25,930 nt of DNA from Planctomycetota bacterium (GCA_021828925.1 JAJZCT010000001.1:1-25930), one strand, 5' to 3'. Positions 1 to 8,626 are shown, counted from the stretch's first letter. Notes: generated by a model from the sequence alone, not told the origin. Translations and numbers: made by a program.

Positions 1-1
1 C

Positions 2-535
2 TCCAAGGCCTTACGGCTGTTTCCCACCACGATTCGGGTAGTTTGCCAGAATACGCTCAACTTGGCCTTACGTGATGGACTGGGCGAAGGCATCAGTATC
101 CGCCACCGCCCCAGCTTATCCGAACGGGTATCGGAAGCCCGTGAGAAACTGGGCATCATCCATGCCCGGTTTGATCAATTCGACGCCGAATTGCATACCA
201 TGCTCGATAAGCAGATGACCGGTGGAGAACTGGAACGATACTTCAATGCCAGTGCACCGCCGACCACGGGCAAACGGGCGGAGATGCGCCGCCGAAAAAT
301 ATTCCATCAGTTTCAGGATAATTTTACCAATGCCACCAATACCCTGCCGGGTGTTACCGGCACGGCTTGGGCGGCCTACAACGCGGTAAGCCAATACTTT
401 GACCACCAGAGGAACTTCAAGGGCACCAATACCCTTGAGAAGGCCGACCATCAACTGGAATCAATCTGGTTTGGCAGCTCGCATCATGCCAAGCAGGAAG
501 CCTACCAGAGGGCGCTAACGCTGGCGGCCGGTTAA
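2..535 (+). CDS. DUF932 family protein, 3' part (5' end outside window)
   Basis: The frame is open to the left edge of the window, so the gene starts upstream; a TTG at 62 is only an internal codon. The visible 177 residues include the string FPTTIRVVCQNTLNLAL near the start and GTAWAAYNAVSQYFDHQR near the end, both of which I recognise from the DUF932 (phage/plasmid-like protein TIGR03299) family. The function of this family is not settled; members are typically carried on plasmids, phages and integrative elements, often beside transfer or replication genes. Here it lies upstream of the conjugation genes and marks this side as accessory element DNA. A GC-rich hairpin follows the stop codon. 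The family call is fairly sure, the function unknown. Confidence 0.8.
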   Translation, partial: SKALRLFPTTIRVVCQNTLNLALRDGLGEGISIRHRPSLSERVSEAREKLGIIHARFDQFDAELHTMLDKQMTGGELERYFNASAPPTTGKRAEMRRRKIFHQFQDNFTNATNTLPGVTGTAWAAYNAVSQYFDHQRNFKGTNTLEKADHQLESIWFGSSHHAKQEAYQRALTLAAG

Positions 536-561
536 CGGCTTGGTTAAGCGGTTTGTGAACA

Positions 562-597
562 TGGCGGGGGTTTGGCTGAACATGCCAGCCCCCGCCA
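562..597. other. GC-rich hairpin after the DUF932 gene
   Basis: Arms at 562-575 and 584-597 (TGGCGGGGG with TGGC against GCCA with CCCCCGCCA) pair with a small bulge and a 8-base loop. It follows the DUF932 stop and precedes the next gene by about 50 bases. There is no T-run on either side, so it is not a clear Rho-independent terminator; it could be a processing or attenuation site. Confidence 0.35.
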
Positions 598-649
598 GCT
601 TACGAGGTAAAGGTATTTGAGAACATTATCAAATAAGCAGGAGATATTT

Positions 650-1489
650 ATGCGAAACTATGACCGATCACACCCGATCCGGCGTTATCGAACAACTCAA
701 TCGGGGGATTTTCCATTGTGGGAATCCGCTGGCCGCAATGACTTACAGGCGGATTCTCCGGTGATAATGCCGACGGATCAACTGGCCGTTGAACCGGCCA
801 CGTTGCCGATCCATCAACCGGATACCCGGGCAATTCCAATGAACACACAGGTTGATGATCCACAGGCGACTTCCCCCGATCCGGCGGCGGCAATATCCCG
901 TCAGGGAGACGCAATGCGCCCACCGGATGTCGGCCCGATTGTTGCTACCGCCGCGGTGGAAATTCCCGGCCATGGTATGGCCGAGGATGTCGGCGCAATG
1001 CCGACAACACCCGACAACGAGAACCGGATCATACCGGCCAGCAGGCCGGATGGAGCATTATCCGGCCACGGCGATACAGCCAGGGCGGCAGACCCATCCG
1101 CCGCGCCGATCCCATCGGAATCCACTGGCGACAAGGTATCCAAAATTCCATTCCGCCAGCAGGTGGAAGACTGGCTCAAGCGAGAAACACTTCCCTATAT
1201 CCGGGTCGATGAAGCCAAGCGAGCCTTGTTTGCCGGTGCCCGGTTACGGTCTTTTCACTTGGTGGTCTATATGGCCAATACGGGACCCAACTGGCTCGTT
1301 TGGGCTGGCCCCTTGAACCGGGAATGCCGCGTAGATATGCAACAATGGGAATCCATCTTTGGCGACGGATTTATGGCCGTGATCGCCCGGCCCAGCCGAT
1401 CCAATGCCCGAGGATTCAGCCTGCAAACCTTGGCCGGCCAGACAGTACCATACCCGATTCAGGAGGCGGATTCCCAACCCAAATCCTAA
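650..1489 (+). CDS. Hypothetical protein with low-complexity N-terminal half
   Basis: I do not recognise this 279-residue protein. I chose the ATG at 650 because AGGAG (639-643) sits 6 bases upstream; a TTG at 617 in the same frame has no such site. Residues 1 to about 160 are rich in Pro, Ala, Asp and Gly and look disordered. Residues about 165-275 look folded, starting with PFRQQVEDWLKRETLPY and including FHLVVYMANTGPNWLVWAGP and a WESIFGDGF segment. No signal peptide or membrane segment is visible. It follows the DUF932 gene by 114 bases on the same strand and its stop touches an inverted repeat beginning at 1490. It is probably an element-specific accessory protein; no function can be assigned. 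Confidence 0.6.
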   Translation: MRNYDRSHPIRRYRTTQSGDFPLWESAGRNDLQADSPVIMPTDQLAVEPATLPIHQPDTRAIPMNTQVDDPQATSPDPAAAISRQGDAMRPPDVGPIVATAAVEIPGHGMAEDVGAMPTTPDNENRIIPASRPDGALSGHGDTARAADPSAAPIPSESTGDKVSKIPFRQQVEDWLKRETLPYIRVDEAKRALFAGARLRSFHLVVYMANTGPNWLVWAGPLNRECRVDMQQWESIFGDGFMAVIARPSRSNARGFSLQTLAGQTVPYPIQEADSQPKS

Positions 1490-1851
1490 CCCAACCTTCG
1501 CACTTTGGCACTAAAAAAGGCTCTGGCGCTCAACCAGGGGCAAAAGTCTGTACCATAAACTCATGCGGAACTCAGAGATTTTGTACCTCCATGAACGGCA
1601 CCATGTCCGCCGTGACACCCCGTTTCTCCATCATCCGATGAGATGTGTGAATTTTACCGTTCTTCCTGCGACCAGTAGCACTGATTAACATGTTTACCAA
1701 TATCGCAAAAGGAGGAAAAAATAGAAAGAGCCGGCATCGAAAGTAGGTCTGTACCAGCACGGTTTTGAGGAAAAATACCGTCTGGCGCTACCGCCACGGC
1801 CACTTAAAGATTTTTTTGGCCCCAAAAACCACGCAAAGTGCGAAGGTTGGG
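1490..1851. repeat. Inverted repeat pair (18 bp perfect arms, about 0.36 kb apart)
   Basis: Positions 1490-1507 (CCCAACCTTCGCACTTTG) and 1834-1851 are perfect reverse complements, and the match continues imperfectly outside the right arm (CTAACC against GGTTAGG-like bases). Inside the arms, GTCTGTACCA occurs twice in direct orientation (1546-1555 and 1747-1756). The enclosed DNA has no convincing gene. This is the layout of a small non-autonomous element (MITE-like) or of paired binding sites in an oriT region. No target-site duplication was established. Confidence 0.5.
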
Positions 1852-1919
1852 CTAACCGGAAGCCCGGCCTTGAACCGGGAACAAGCCAAGGTGTAAGGCA
1901 GGCGGCAGCGCCTCGTTTT

Positions 1920-1967
1920 CAAAAAAATTTGCCCGGCTGATCCCACCAAAAGCGGAATCAGCCGGGC
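1920..1967 (-). terminator. Rho-independent terminator-like hairpin, minus strand
   Basis: GCCCGGCTGATCCC (1931-1944) pairs with GGAATCAGCCGGGC (1954-1967) with one mismatch and a 9-base loop. Read on the minus strand, the stem is followed by AAATTTTTTT, the classical terminator layout. No clear minus-strand gene ends here, so it may stop antisense or readthrough transcription towards the upstream genes, or be an oriT-associated inverted repeat. Confidence 0.5.
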
Positions 1968-2466
1968 CATTGTTACCATCCTCAGAGGAACATCGCCCCT
2001 GTTCCATGGGCATGGAATAGGGGCTTCCGAAATGACTGGCCCAAGCTGTCCCAACGCCTTGGCCAAGGTATCGCAGGATGCCACAACCCAGCGCTGAAAC
2101 TCAAGCGCATCCAGCCACCATGAAGGCACACTACCGCCCAAGCCTCCCCCATCCTTGATGCCGAAAAATTGCCCGCCGGATACGCCCAACTCATGCCCGA
2201 TATGATTGCCGGATCACGCCGTCAGGCCATCCAGCCGTTGCCCCGCCGCCACCCTCGGAGCCAGGCCGCTACGCCCCCTTTTCATCGGCTGGCACCGCCC
2301 CCGGTGTGCCTTGTTTCCGGTGTGCTCCAACCCTCATGGCCATGTCGGCGTAACGCGCCGCCCGCTCCACAGCCGACCCCATTCTGAACTGCCCTTGCCC
2401 CTGCAATTGCCCCCGGATTCAACGCCCTGGCTGGCCCACTGGATGACCAAAACCACGCTCCCCGAT

Positions 2467-2494
2467 TTGACGTTTGGATTTCGTTAGGTATAAT
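2467..2494 (+). promoter_or_regulatory. Near-consensus sigma-70 promoter for the transfer genes
   Basis: TTGACG (2467-2472), a 16-base spacer and a perfect TATAAT (2489-2494). Transcription would begin near 2501, giving a leader of about 40 bases to the small ORF at 2544 and about 210 bases to the relaxase ATG. The bases before the -10 box (CGTTAGG) resemble those before the trbC promoter at 25609-25636. Confidence 0.7.
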
Positions 2495-2543
2495 CAACTG
2501 AGATAACTTTATTGATGACAAACGTAAATGAGTTGGAATAGAA

Positions 2544-2714
2544 ATGGCCATGAGAAACGAATTAAAAATGGAAGGCAGGATAAAGGAGTTGGAACCCAGA
2601 TTTTTGTATCTGCTTGTTTTACCGTTGCTTAGGTGGCATCCCAGTGATTTTTCGAGATGCCATTGGATGCCGCGGATATTGGTCACTATTTTCAGTTTGG
2701 AGATCGAACCATGA
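2544..2714 (+). CDS. Small ORF (56 aa) translationally coupled to the relaxase
   Basis: An ORF of 56 codons starts with ATG at 2544 (second possible ATG at 2550) and ends in a TGA at 2712-2714 that overlaps the relaxase ATG as ATGA, the same overlap used elsewhere in this element. It lies directly downstream of the strong promoter. The product begins MAMRNELKMEGRIKELEPRF, a charged segment, followed by a hydrophobic stretch (LYLLVLPLL) and contains two Trp. The ribosome site is weak (GGA seven bases before the ATG). I recognise no family. It could be a real small protein or a leader ORF that couples relaxase translation. Confidence 0.35.
   Translation: MAMRNELKMEGRIKELEPRFLYLLVLPLLRWHPSDFSRCHWMPRILVTIFSLEIEP
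2634..2662. promoter_or_regulatory. 7-bp inverted repeat just upstream of the relaxase start
   Basis: TGGCATC (2634-2640) and GATGCCA (2656-2662) are perfect reverse complements 15 bases apart, about 50 bases before the relaxase ATG. It could be an operator or a binding repeat; the evidence is only its symmetry and place. Confidence 0.25.
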
Positions 2715-4783
2715 GCACGTCCCGCAAGCCCAATCGTCGTTCCAGCAGGCCTGATCAGACAGCCCCGCCATCGGCCATCCAACCCGATCCGTATGATCGC
2801 GATCGCCTTGGCCGCATTGGATCCGGCCATGCCCGTGAGCCCAGTATCAATAGTCAGTTGGCGCGCCGACTTGCCGGCTTTAAAGGCCGAAGTTCCGGCG
2901 CATCCAAGGCTCGCAAAGCCGGTCGTGGAACTGGCCAGGGTACGGGCTTTGATCGTTTGCAACGGGTGATGGTGAAGGTTCATGTGAGCCGTCATCGGCC
3001 CGGCAAAGTCCATGGCAGTGTGTTACGGCATGTGTCCTATGTAGGGCGGGAAAGCGCCAGTCTGGATGGCAAGCATGGGGTCTTCTATGACGCCACGCAG
3101 GAAGGCTTGGATGCCCGCCAGATTGTCAAAGCCTGGGAGCAGGATCGGCATCATTTCCGCCTGATCGTCTCGGCTGAAAATGCCGGTGACCTGCCGGATA
3201 CGAACAAGTATATTCGCACCGTCATGGCCCGGGTCGAACGGGATTTGGGAACCTCATTACAGTGGCTGGCGGTCAATCATTACAACACGGATAACCCGCA
3301 TACCCACATCCTGTGTCGGGGAATCAAACAAGACAATACGGACTTGGTTATCCCCCGGCAATATGTCTCTTACGGCATCCGCCGACGGGCCGAAGAGGTG
3401 GCCACCGAAATACTCGGGCCACGCAGCGCGGAAGACATCCGGCGGGAGCAGGACAGTCACATTGAGGCTGAACGGTTCACCGCCTTGGACCGGATGATCG
3501 AACGGCATCTGGAGGCTGGCAAGATTGATCTACACCCCGATAAACGCATCGGCTTCGGTGCCGATGACCGGACTCGCATACTGGGCCGATTGCAGTTCCT
3601 TCAGACCATGGACCTGGCAAAGAAGGGCAAAGGAACATGGTGGATGTTAGACCCCGAATTTGGATTCAAGCTCCGGGACTTGGGGCAACGCAATGACATT
3701 ATAAAGGTTCTTTACGCAACACTGGGCAGCCAGGCAGGATATGTTGAGCGGCTGGGAGCCAGAGATGCGCTGGCCGAACCCATTCTGGGCGCATTGGTGG
3801 CCAAGGGGAGTGTTGATGAGATCAGTGACCGACGGTTTGTGGTGGTTCGGGATGTTGTCGGCAGACTCTATTACAGCCAGGTGCCGGAGGATGACAGCTT
3901 CCGACGGGCACAAGCGGGTGCCGTGATCGAATTGGGGGGGAAAGCCTATCGGGGGAATGTTCTCGCCCGTGAGATAACAGCCGTCGCCCAGAGCCATGAA
4001 GGTGTTTATACCGCCCCAGATCATGCCGCCTTTCTATCCAAGCAGCATCCGGAAGTTACACCGGATCAGGCCGTCGCCCGGATTCGGTCGGCAACGGCCA
4101 AATTGGTCTTTGTCGCCGGGCATAATGGTGCAGGTGTGGAGCAGATGGCGGAAAACCAGTTCCGAATTGATGCCCCGGTCTTTGAAAAATTCATCGCCGC
4201 GCGACGCGGCCAGACCGATTTGCGTATTGTCTCTGCGTACAGTCTGGATCAGCAGGTGAAGGCACAGGCATTGACGTGGCTGGACCGGCAATTATTCCAA
4301 CCGAGCCAACCGGCCCAATCATCCCAAGCCTTATGGAACGGCCAGTTTTCCCAGGCGCACGAACTTCGTCGGCAATGGCTGGTGGGTCAGGGACTGGCCG
4401 AATTTGCCGGCCCGGATCAAAGAGCCATTGTGTTCAAAGCGGGGGCCATGGCCCACCTTCGATCAGCGGAATTCCGGCAGGTTCTGGCCGACATCGCCAA
4501 AGAATTCAAACGGCCCGCGATCCGGCTGCCACGCGAGGTGACCATCACGGGCCGATACACCGGCTTGCGGGAACTTCATACTGGACCAATCGCATTGATT
4601 GCTACGCCCCAGAAGGTTTATGTCACCCACCAGACGCGCCCATTAAATTCGATCCGTGTGGGCAATACGGTAACGCTTCGCCTGGACCGATCCAGTAAAT
4701 TGGCCTTGGAATCCAATAGTCAGTTGCCTGAACGCACGCTCTTCGATCACGTCCAGAATCTGGAACCGGAGGTTCACCAATGA
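2711..4783 (+). CDS. Conjugative relaxase, DUF3363/VirD2-like
   Basis: This protein cuts one strand at oriT, stays joined to the 5' end through a tyrosine, and pilots the strand to the coupling protein. A basic, Ser/Arg-rich N-terminus (about 1-75) precedes the nuclease domain. HVSYVGRE carries the likely catalytic Tyr110; HHFRLIVSAENA and the metal-binding HYNTDNPHTH (His190, His197, His199) follow, all typical of DUF3363 relaxases such as those of Tn4371-like elements. The rest (about 260-690) is the DUF3363 region. I chose the ATG at 2711 because GGAG (2699-2702) lies 8 bases upstream and it overlaps the preceding small ORF by ATGA; an in-frame ATG at 2657 lacks a ribosome site. The 690-aa length is normal. 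Its stop overlaps the traG start by ATGA. Confidence 0.93.
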   Translation: MSTSRKPNRRSSRPDQTAPPSAIQPDPYDRDRLGRIGSGHAREPSINSQLARRLAGFKGRSSGASKARKAGRGTGQGTGFDRLQRVMVKVHVSRHRPGKVHGSVLRHVSYVGRESASLDGKHGVFYDATQEGLDARQIVKAWEQDRHHFRLIVSAENAGDLPDTNKYIRTVMARVERDLGTSLQWLAVNHYNTDNPHTHILCRGIKQDNTDLVIPRQYVSYGIRRRAEEVATEILGPRSAEDIRREQDSHIEAERFTALDRMIERHLEAGKIDLHPDKRIGFGADDRTRILGRLQFLQTMDLAKKGKGTWWMLDPEFGFKLRDLGQRNDIIKVLYATLGSQAGYVERLGARDALAEPILGALVAKGSVDEISDRRFVVVRDVVGRLYYSQVPEDDSFRRAQAGAVIELGGKAYRGNVLAREITAVAQSHEGVYTAPDHAAFLSKQHPEVTPDQAVARIRSATAKLVFVAGHNGAGVEQMAENQFRIDAPVFEKFIAARRGQTDLRIVSAYSLDQQVKAQALTWLDRQLFQPSQPAQSSQALWNGQFSQAHELRRQWLVGQGLAEFAGPDQRAIVFKAGAMAHLRSAEFRQVLADIAKEFKRPAIRLPREVTITGRYTGLRELHTGPIALIATPQKVYVTHQTRPLNSIRVGNTVTLRLDRSSKLALESNSQLPERTLFDHVQNLEPEVHQ

Positions 4784-6717
4784 GCCGCAAATGGATTTTA
4801 ATATTTTACTCATTGGCGATGTTGCTGGGCCTACTGGTTGGCATCCAGTGGGCCGCCTATCGGCTGGGCGATAATCCCAAGTTGGGCTGGAGAATCCGTA
4901 TTGGCCGCTTGGTGCTCTATCCGCCCTGGGATGTGTTTGGCTGGTATCAGCGGTACGGGAAGGATCATCCCCGGCCATTCAACCAAGCCGGCTTGGTGGC
5001 CCTGGGATTCATGCTGCCGGCGACGGTTCTGTTAATGATCTTCCGGCGGCAAGGTCCACCCACGGTTGCGACGATTGGCCGTGATCGTTGGGCCACGCGT
5101 AGCCACATCCGTCGGGCCGGCTTACTCTCCGGCCACGGTACGGTCGTGGGATTACTGGATAAGGAATTGCTGACATACAATGGCCCGGAACATCAACTGG
5201 TATCCGGTGCCAGCCGGTCCGGCAAAGGCGTGGGCCATGTTGTCCCAACCCTTCTAAATTGGACTGATAGTGTATTGGTCTATGATGTTAAAAACGAACT
5301 CTGGAACATTACCGCGGGCTTCCGCACCAAGTTTTCCCATACCGTCTTTTTCAATCCCACCCGAACGGATTCGGTGCGGATCAATCCGCTCTTGGAGATT
5401 CGGCCCGGGGATGCCGAGATTCGTGATACCCAGAATGTCGTGGAGATGCTTATTAATCCCACCGGAGCCAAGCAGACACTGGATATCTGGGATCAGCAGG
5501 CATCGCAATTACTGGTGGCCCTGATTCTCCATGTTCTGTATACCGAACCGCCTGATCGCAAAAACCTCTCGGTGGTCCGGCAGAGATTGCTGGACTTTCA
5601 GACCACCTGTCAGGCCATGGCATCCGCAGCCCATCGCCGGAATCCCGGAACCGGCGTGTGGGAACCCCATCCAGAGATTCAACTGGTAGCCAAAGAACTT
5701 TTGGCCCAACCTGATAAATTCCAGGCCAGTGTGCGCGGCACCACCGCCAGTTGCCTAACCCTTTATGCCGATCCAATTGTATGCCGGAACACCAGTACCA
5801 GTGATTTCAAGTTAAGCGATCTGGTCTGCGGCACAAGACCCATGAGTCTGTATATCCAGCCCCCACCATCGGATGCAGCCCGATTACGGCCCCTGATTCG
5901 CCTCTTGATTAACCAGGTATGTCGAACATTAATGGAACACATCAATGCGGATGCGGATAACCGGCCCAAGAAGCACCGGTTGCTATTACTACTCGATGAA
6001 TTCCCCACACTGGGGAAATTGGACTTCTTCTCTCTGAACTTGCGTCAGATGGCCGGTTATGGCATCAAGGCGCACCTGATTGTCCAATCTTTCAACGACA
6101 TTATTGAGCAGTACGGTCCACATAACACCATATTGGACAACTGCCACATTCTGACCACCTTTGCCTCCAGTGATCCGGTCACCCAGCAGAAGATCAGCCA
6201 GATGACCGGAACTGTGGTGGAATACCGGGCTGGTTACAGCCAACCGGCCAAAATGTTCTCCGGCGGCCATCATGGCGTGAGTTACAGTGAACAGGTAAGA
6301 CCCTTGCTTCAACCGGGTGATATAAGAGAATTCCCCACCGATCAGGAACTGATATTTGTTACCGGCTGTAAACCGATTAAATGTTCCAAACTGCGTTACT
6401 ACGCGGATCCACGATTTACCAGTCGTTTGCTTCCACCGCCAGATCAGGGCAAGAGTCTTGATTTAGCGGGCAAGCCATTGATTGCATGGCTCAAAGATAC
6501 TGACAGTTCAGCGATGGCCAGTACGGATGGCGGCATAGCCACGGATACTGATCGGCAAGAACACCCAGTGCATAGCAGCGTCGAGGGAACGCCACTGGCG
6601 GAGCCTGACAAAGCCACCCCAGCTTTCAAGCAGCAATCGAAACGACAATCTCAACCTATTGACAACCAGTCGCGCTCTTCCGAGGGTGCGGTCACGACGG
6701 AGGATGAATACCATTGA
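4780..6717 (+). CDS. traG: Type IV coupling protein TraG/VirD4
   Basis: This inner-membrane ATPase links the relaxase-DNA complex to the secretion channel. Two N-terminal membrane helices are visible (about residues 5-21 and 71-88). The ATPase domain has Walker A GASRSGKG (about 143-150) followed by VYDVKNELW, and Walker B LLLLLDEFPTLGKL with Asp406-Glu407. Further conserved strings include KAHLIVQSFNDIIEQYG and TFASSDPVTQQKIS. The final 90 residues or so are polar and probably disordered. At 645 aa it has the usual family length. It starts inside the relaxase stop (ATGA) and its own stop overlaps the TTG of the next gene, so the three are translated from one message. Confidence 0.95.
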   Translation: MSRKWILIFYSLAMLLGLLVGIQWAAYRLGDNPKLGWRIRIGRLVLYPPWDVFGWYQRYGKDHPRPFNQAGLVALGFMLPATVLLMIFRRQGPPTVATIGRDRWATRSHIRRAGLLSGHGTVVGLLDKELLTYNGPEHQLVSGASRSGKGVGHVVPTLLNWTDSVLVYDVKNELWNITAGFRTKFSHTVFFNPTRTDSVRINPLLEIRPGDAEIRDTQNVVEMLINPTGAKQTLDIWDQQASQLLVALILHVLYTEPPDRKNLSVVRQRLLDFQTTCQAMASAAHRRNPGTGVWEPHPEIQLVAKELLAQPDKFQASVRGTTASCLTLYADPIVCRNTSTSDFKLSDLVCGTRPMSLYIQPPPSDAARLRPLIRLLINQVCRTLMEHINADADNRPKKHRLLLLLDEFPTLGKLDFFSLNLRQMAGYGIKAHLIVQSFNDIIEQYGPHNTILDNCHILTTFASSDPVTQQKISQMTGTVVEYRAGYSQPAKMFSGGHHGVSYSEQVRPLLQPGDIREFPTDQELIFVTGCKPIKCSKLRYYADPRFTSRLLPPPDQGKSLDLAGKPLIAWLKDTDSSAMASTDGGIATDTDRQEHPVHSSVEGTPLAEPDKATPAFKQQSKRQSQPIDNQSRSSEGAVTTEDEYH

Positions 6718-7451
6718 TAAACGATGACAAAATAAAACTGTCGATCCGGCTGATGCGGTCGGCGTATGACACCGCCAAATCCCAGGCATCCACCACCGGA
6801 TCAGCCATCAGTGTGATTGTGGCCGAAGCGGCGACACAAACCCTGCTGGCGACCTATCGCTCGGATCGCGAGGCGGAAATATTTCAGGCCGTCGAACGGG
6901 TATTTTTCAAACTACAGAAACTGGAAAAACGTCAGAATCTGGACTTGCTGATACTCAAGGAAATGGTGGGCCTGGGCATCCGGGCTTATTTTAACCATAC
7001 GCCGGAGGTTCCGGAGCATGAACGATCCGCGTCGCTGTTGAGCGGCAAGGCGCGATTCCACCGGTATCTGGACACTCTGGCCCGTAATCTGCGCCAGAAC
7101 AAATCGATTCTGGGCGATGTGCCGGAGCTATTGGCTGTCCCGATGGCTATCCAGGCCGAATCCAACGGCTCAACTCAAGCCGAATCGGTACCTTCAGAAT
7201 CCGCATCGCCGCAGATGTTGGATCTACCGCCTAATGGCAAGGTGGCTCCCGACGAAGCGGCATTGCCACCAGAAGAAAACGTGGACAGAGGTGGCAAGGA
7301 GCCGATTGTTTGCCATCAGCCCGCAGGTCGCCGAATCAGTGTCGGGTATGACGAACCCGGATTGTTTCAGGACGCTGTGAAACCGGATCAGTTGGAACCA
7401 CCGGCAGGTCCAAACGGCGTGCCCCGCAACAACATAGCAGAGGATTCATAG
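6714..7451 (+). CDS. Ribbon-helix-helix (CopG-like) transfer-region protein
   Basis: The N-terminus (KIKLSIRLMRSAYDTAKSQA, about residues 7-26, then SAISVIVAEAATQ) has the pattern of a ribbon-helix-helix DNA-binding domain. A helical middle (about 60-110) and the segment HERSASLLSGKARFHRYLDTLARNLRQ match the layout of the CopG-like protein found between traG and trbB in Tn4371-like elements. Residues after about 140 are low-complexity and acidic. The likely start is TTG at 6714, overlapping the traG stop (TTGA) with GGAGG about 10 bases upstream; an ATG at 6753 would cut into the domain. It probably regulates the trb genes or helps assemble the relaxosome. The RHH call is good, the role is inference. 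Confidence 0.7.
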   Translation: MINDDKIKLSIRLMRSAYDTAKSQASTTGSAISVIVAEAATQTLLATYRSDREAEIFQAVERVFFKLQKLEKRQNLDLLILKEMVGLGIRAYFNHTPEVPEHERSASLLSGKARFHRYLDTLARNLRQNKSILGDVPELLAVPMAIQAESNGSTQAESVPSESASPQMLDLPPNGKVAPDEAALPPEENVDRGGKEPIVCHQPAGRRISVGYDEPGLFQDAVKPDQLEPPAGPNGVPRNNIAEDS

Positions 7452-7539
7452 CGGAAGTCCGATGGAATATTGAATTTGCTACGCTTGGAAGCCAACCGGA
7501 AATGTTATCCCAGTACTTTAACCCAAAAGGAGAATAAAT

Positions 7540-8493
7540 ATGGTCAATATTGTTCAACAGCGTCACAACGAAAGCCTAAATCACGCCTTGGGCCCTGTCA
7601 TTGCCGGTGCCTTGGCGCGGCCCGACGTGGTGGAGATCATGGCCAATCCCGATGGTGGTTTATGGGTGGATATCATCGGCCAAGGCCGCCAGCGACTGGG
7701 CGCTATTGATTCGAGTTCCGCTGAAACGGTGATTCGTCTATTGGCCGCCCATGCCGGGGAAAATGCCAATCCTGAATCACCCGCCATCGCCGGTGTATTA
7801 CCGGCAACGGGAGAACGGTTTCAGGGATTATTGCCGCCGCTGGTCGATAGACCCACCTTCACAATTCGTAAAAGACCAACCCGTATTTTTACACTCGACG
7901 ATTATGTGGCCTCCGGTGTGCTGGCGGCGGATGGTGCCAGAAGCATACGCCATGCCATTGCCCAGCGCCAGAATATTCTCGTCGCCGGTGGCACCGGTTC
8001 GGGTAAGACCACCCTGGTCAATGCCATATTACATGAACCGGAGTTCCAGATGCAGCGGGTGGTACTCATTGAAGATACCCGTGAACTTCAGTGCTCAGCC
8101 CCGGATCGGGTGGAACTGCTAACCAAAAATACCGAACCCAAGGTGACCATGAATGATCTGTTGCGTATGACGTTGCGACTACGGCCTGATCGAATTGTGG
8201 TCGGTGAAGTGCGGGGCGGTGAAGCCCTGGCGCTGCTCAAAGCCTGGAATACTGGCCATCCGGGCGGCGTGGCGACGATTCACGCCAACAGTGCCAGCGA
8301 TGCCTTGTATCGGCTGGAAGACTTAATTGGAGAGGTTTCCCAGACGGTGCCGCAGCGATCCATCGCGTCAGCCATCAATCTGGTGGCATTCATTAAAAGA
8401 CTTTCTGCTGCACCTGGCCGGGAGGTATCGGAGATATTGCAGGTCACAGACTTTAGTGAAGACAAGTACGTGCTGAATAAACCAATTCTTTAG
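7540..8493 (+). CDS. trbB: Conjugal transfer ATPase TrbB (VirB11-like)
   Basis: TrbB is the hexameric traffic ATPase at the cytoplasmic base of the P-type conjugation channel. The 317-aa protein is full length: an N-terminal domain with DVVEIMANPDGGLWVD, then Walker A GGTGSGKTT (about 150-158), the Asp box LIEDTREL, Walker B RIVVGEVRGGEAL and the His box GHPGGVATIHANS. AAGGAG (7527-7532) lies 7 bases before the ATG. It follows the RHH gene by 88 bases. In related elements trbC begins almost at once after trbB; here trbC is 17.2 kb away beyond the defence cargo. The gene itself is intact, so insertion happened after its stop codon. Confidence 0.95.
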   Translation: MVNIVQQRHNESLNHALGPVIAGALARPDVVEIMANPDGGLWVDIIGQGRQRLGAIDSSSAETVIRLLAAHAGENANPESPAIAGVLPATGERFQGLLPPLVDRPTFTIRKRPTRIFTLDDYVASGVLAADGARSIRHAIAQRQNILVAGGTGSGKTTLVNAILHEPEFQMQRVVLIEDTRELQCSAPDRVELLTKNTEPKVTMNDLLRMTLRLRPDRIVVGEVRGGEALALLKAWNTGHPGGVATIHANSASDALYRLEDLIGEVSQTVPQRSIASAINLVAFIKRLSAAPGREVSEILQVTDFSEDKYVLNKPIL

Positions 8494-8593
8494 ACGGACT
8501 ATTCTATCGTTCGGAAAGGTAAGTTGGTCATCTGGATGACACGACAGCAAACCGGGTGAAACACGATCGTAGGAACGACAACACCAACGCTCT

Positions 8594-8617
8594 GCATCCG
8601 TTGGCAGGGATGCTTTT
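8594..8617 (+). terminator. Weak terminator-like hairpin after trbB
   Basis: GCATCC (8594-8599) and GGATGC (8608-8613) pair around an 8-base loop and are followed by TTTT. The stem is only 6 bp, so it may attenuate rather than stop transcription from trbB into the cargo. A second perfect 6-bp repeat, GTCATC/GATGAC, lies just upstream at 8527-8540. Confidence 0.3.
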
Positions 8618-8626
8618 GTCCGGCGT

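Larger units (their letters stand above)
1490..2543. other. Non-coding region upstream of the relaxase; possible oriT zone
   Basis: About 1.05 kb separates the hypothetical gene from the small ORF before the relaxase. I find no ORF here with a good ribosome site or recognisable product; those that exist are short or run through hairpins. It holds the 1490/1851 inverted repeat, a strong hairpin at 1931-1967 and a promoter at 2467-2494. In many conjugative elements oriT lies just beside the relaxase gene, so this is where I would place it, but no nic site can be recognised by eye. Confidence 0.4.

Noticed and set aside
1788..2189. Minus-strand frame of 133 codons
   Set aside because: It runs through the strong hairpin and its terminator-like U-run, starts at TTG without ribosome site and resembles no family.
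2269..2382. Minus-strand ATG ORF of 37 codons with plausible composition
   Set aside because: Too short, no ribosome site evidence and no recognised product; it could be a gene remnant but cannot be supported.
2657..2710. Upstream ATG at 2657 as relaxase start
   Set aside because: It has no ribosome site and lies within an inverted repeat; ATG 2711 has GGAG at the right distance and an ATGA overlap.
2282..3013. Long open frame on the minus strand (243 codons) across the relaxase start
   Set aside because: It lies antisense to the relaxase N-terminus, crosses the promoter and leader, has no family resemblance and its end is low complexity.
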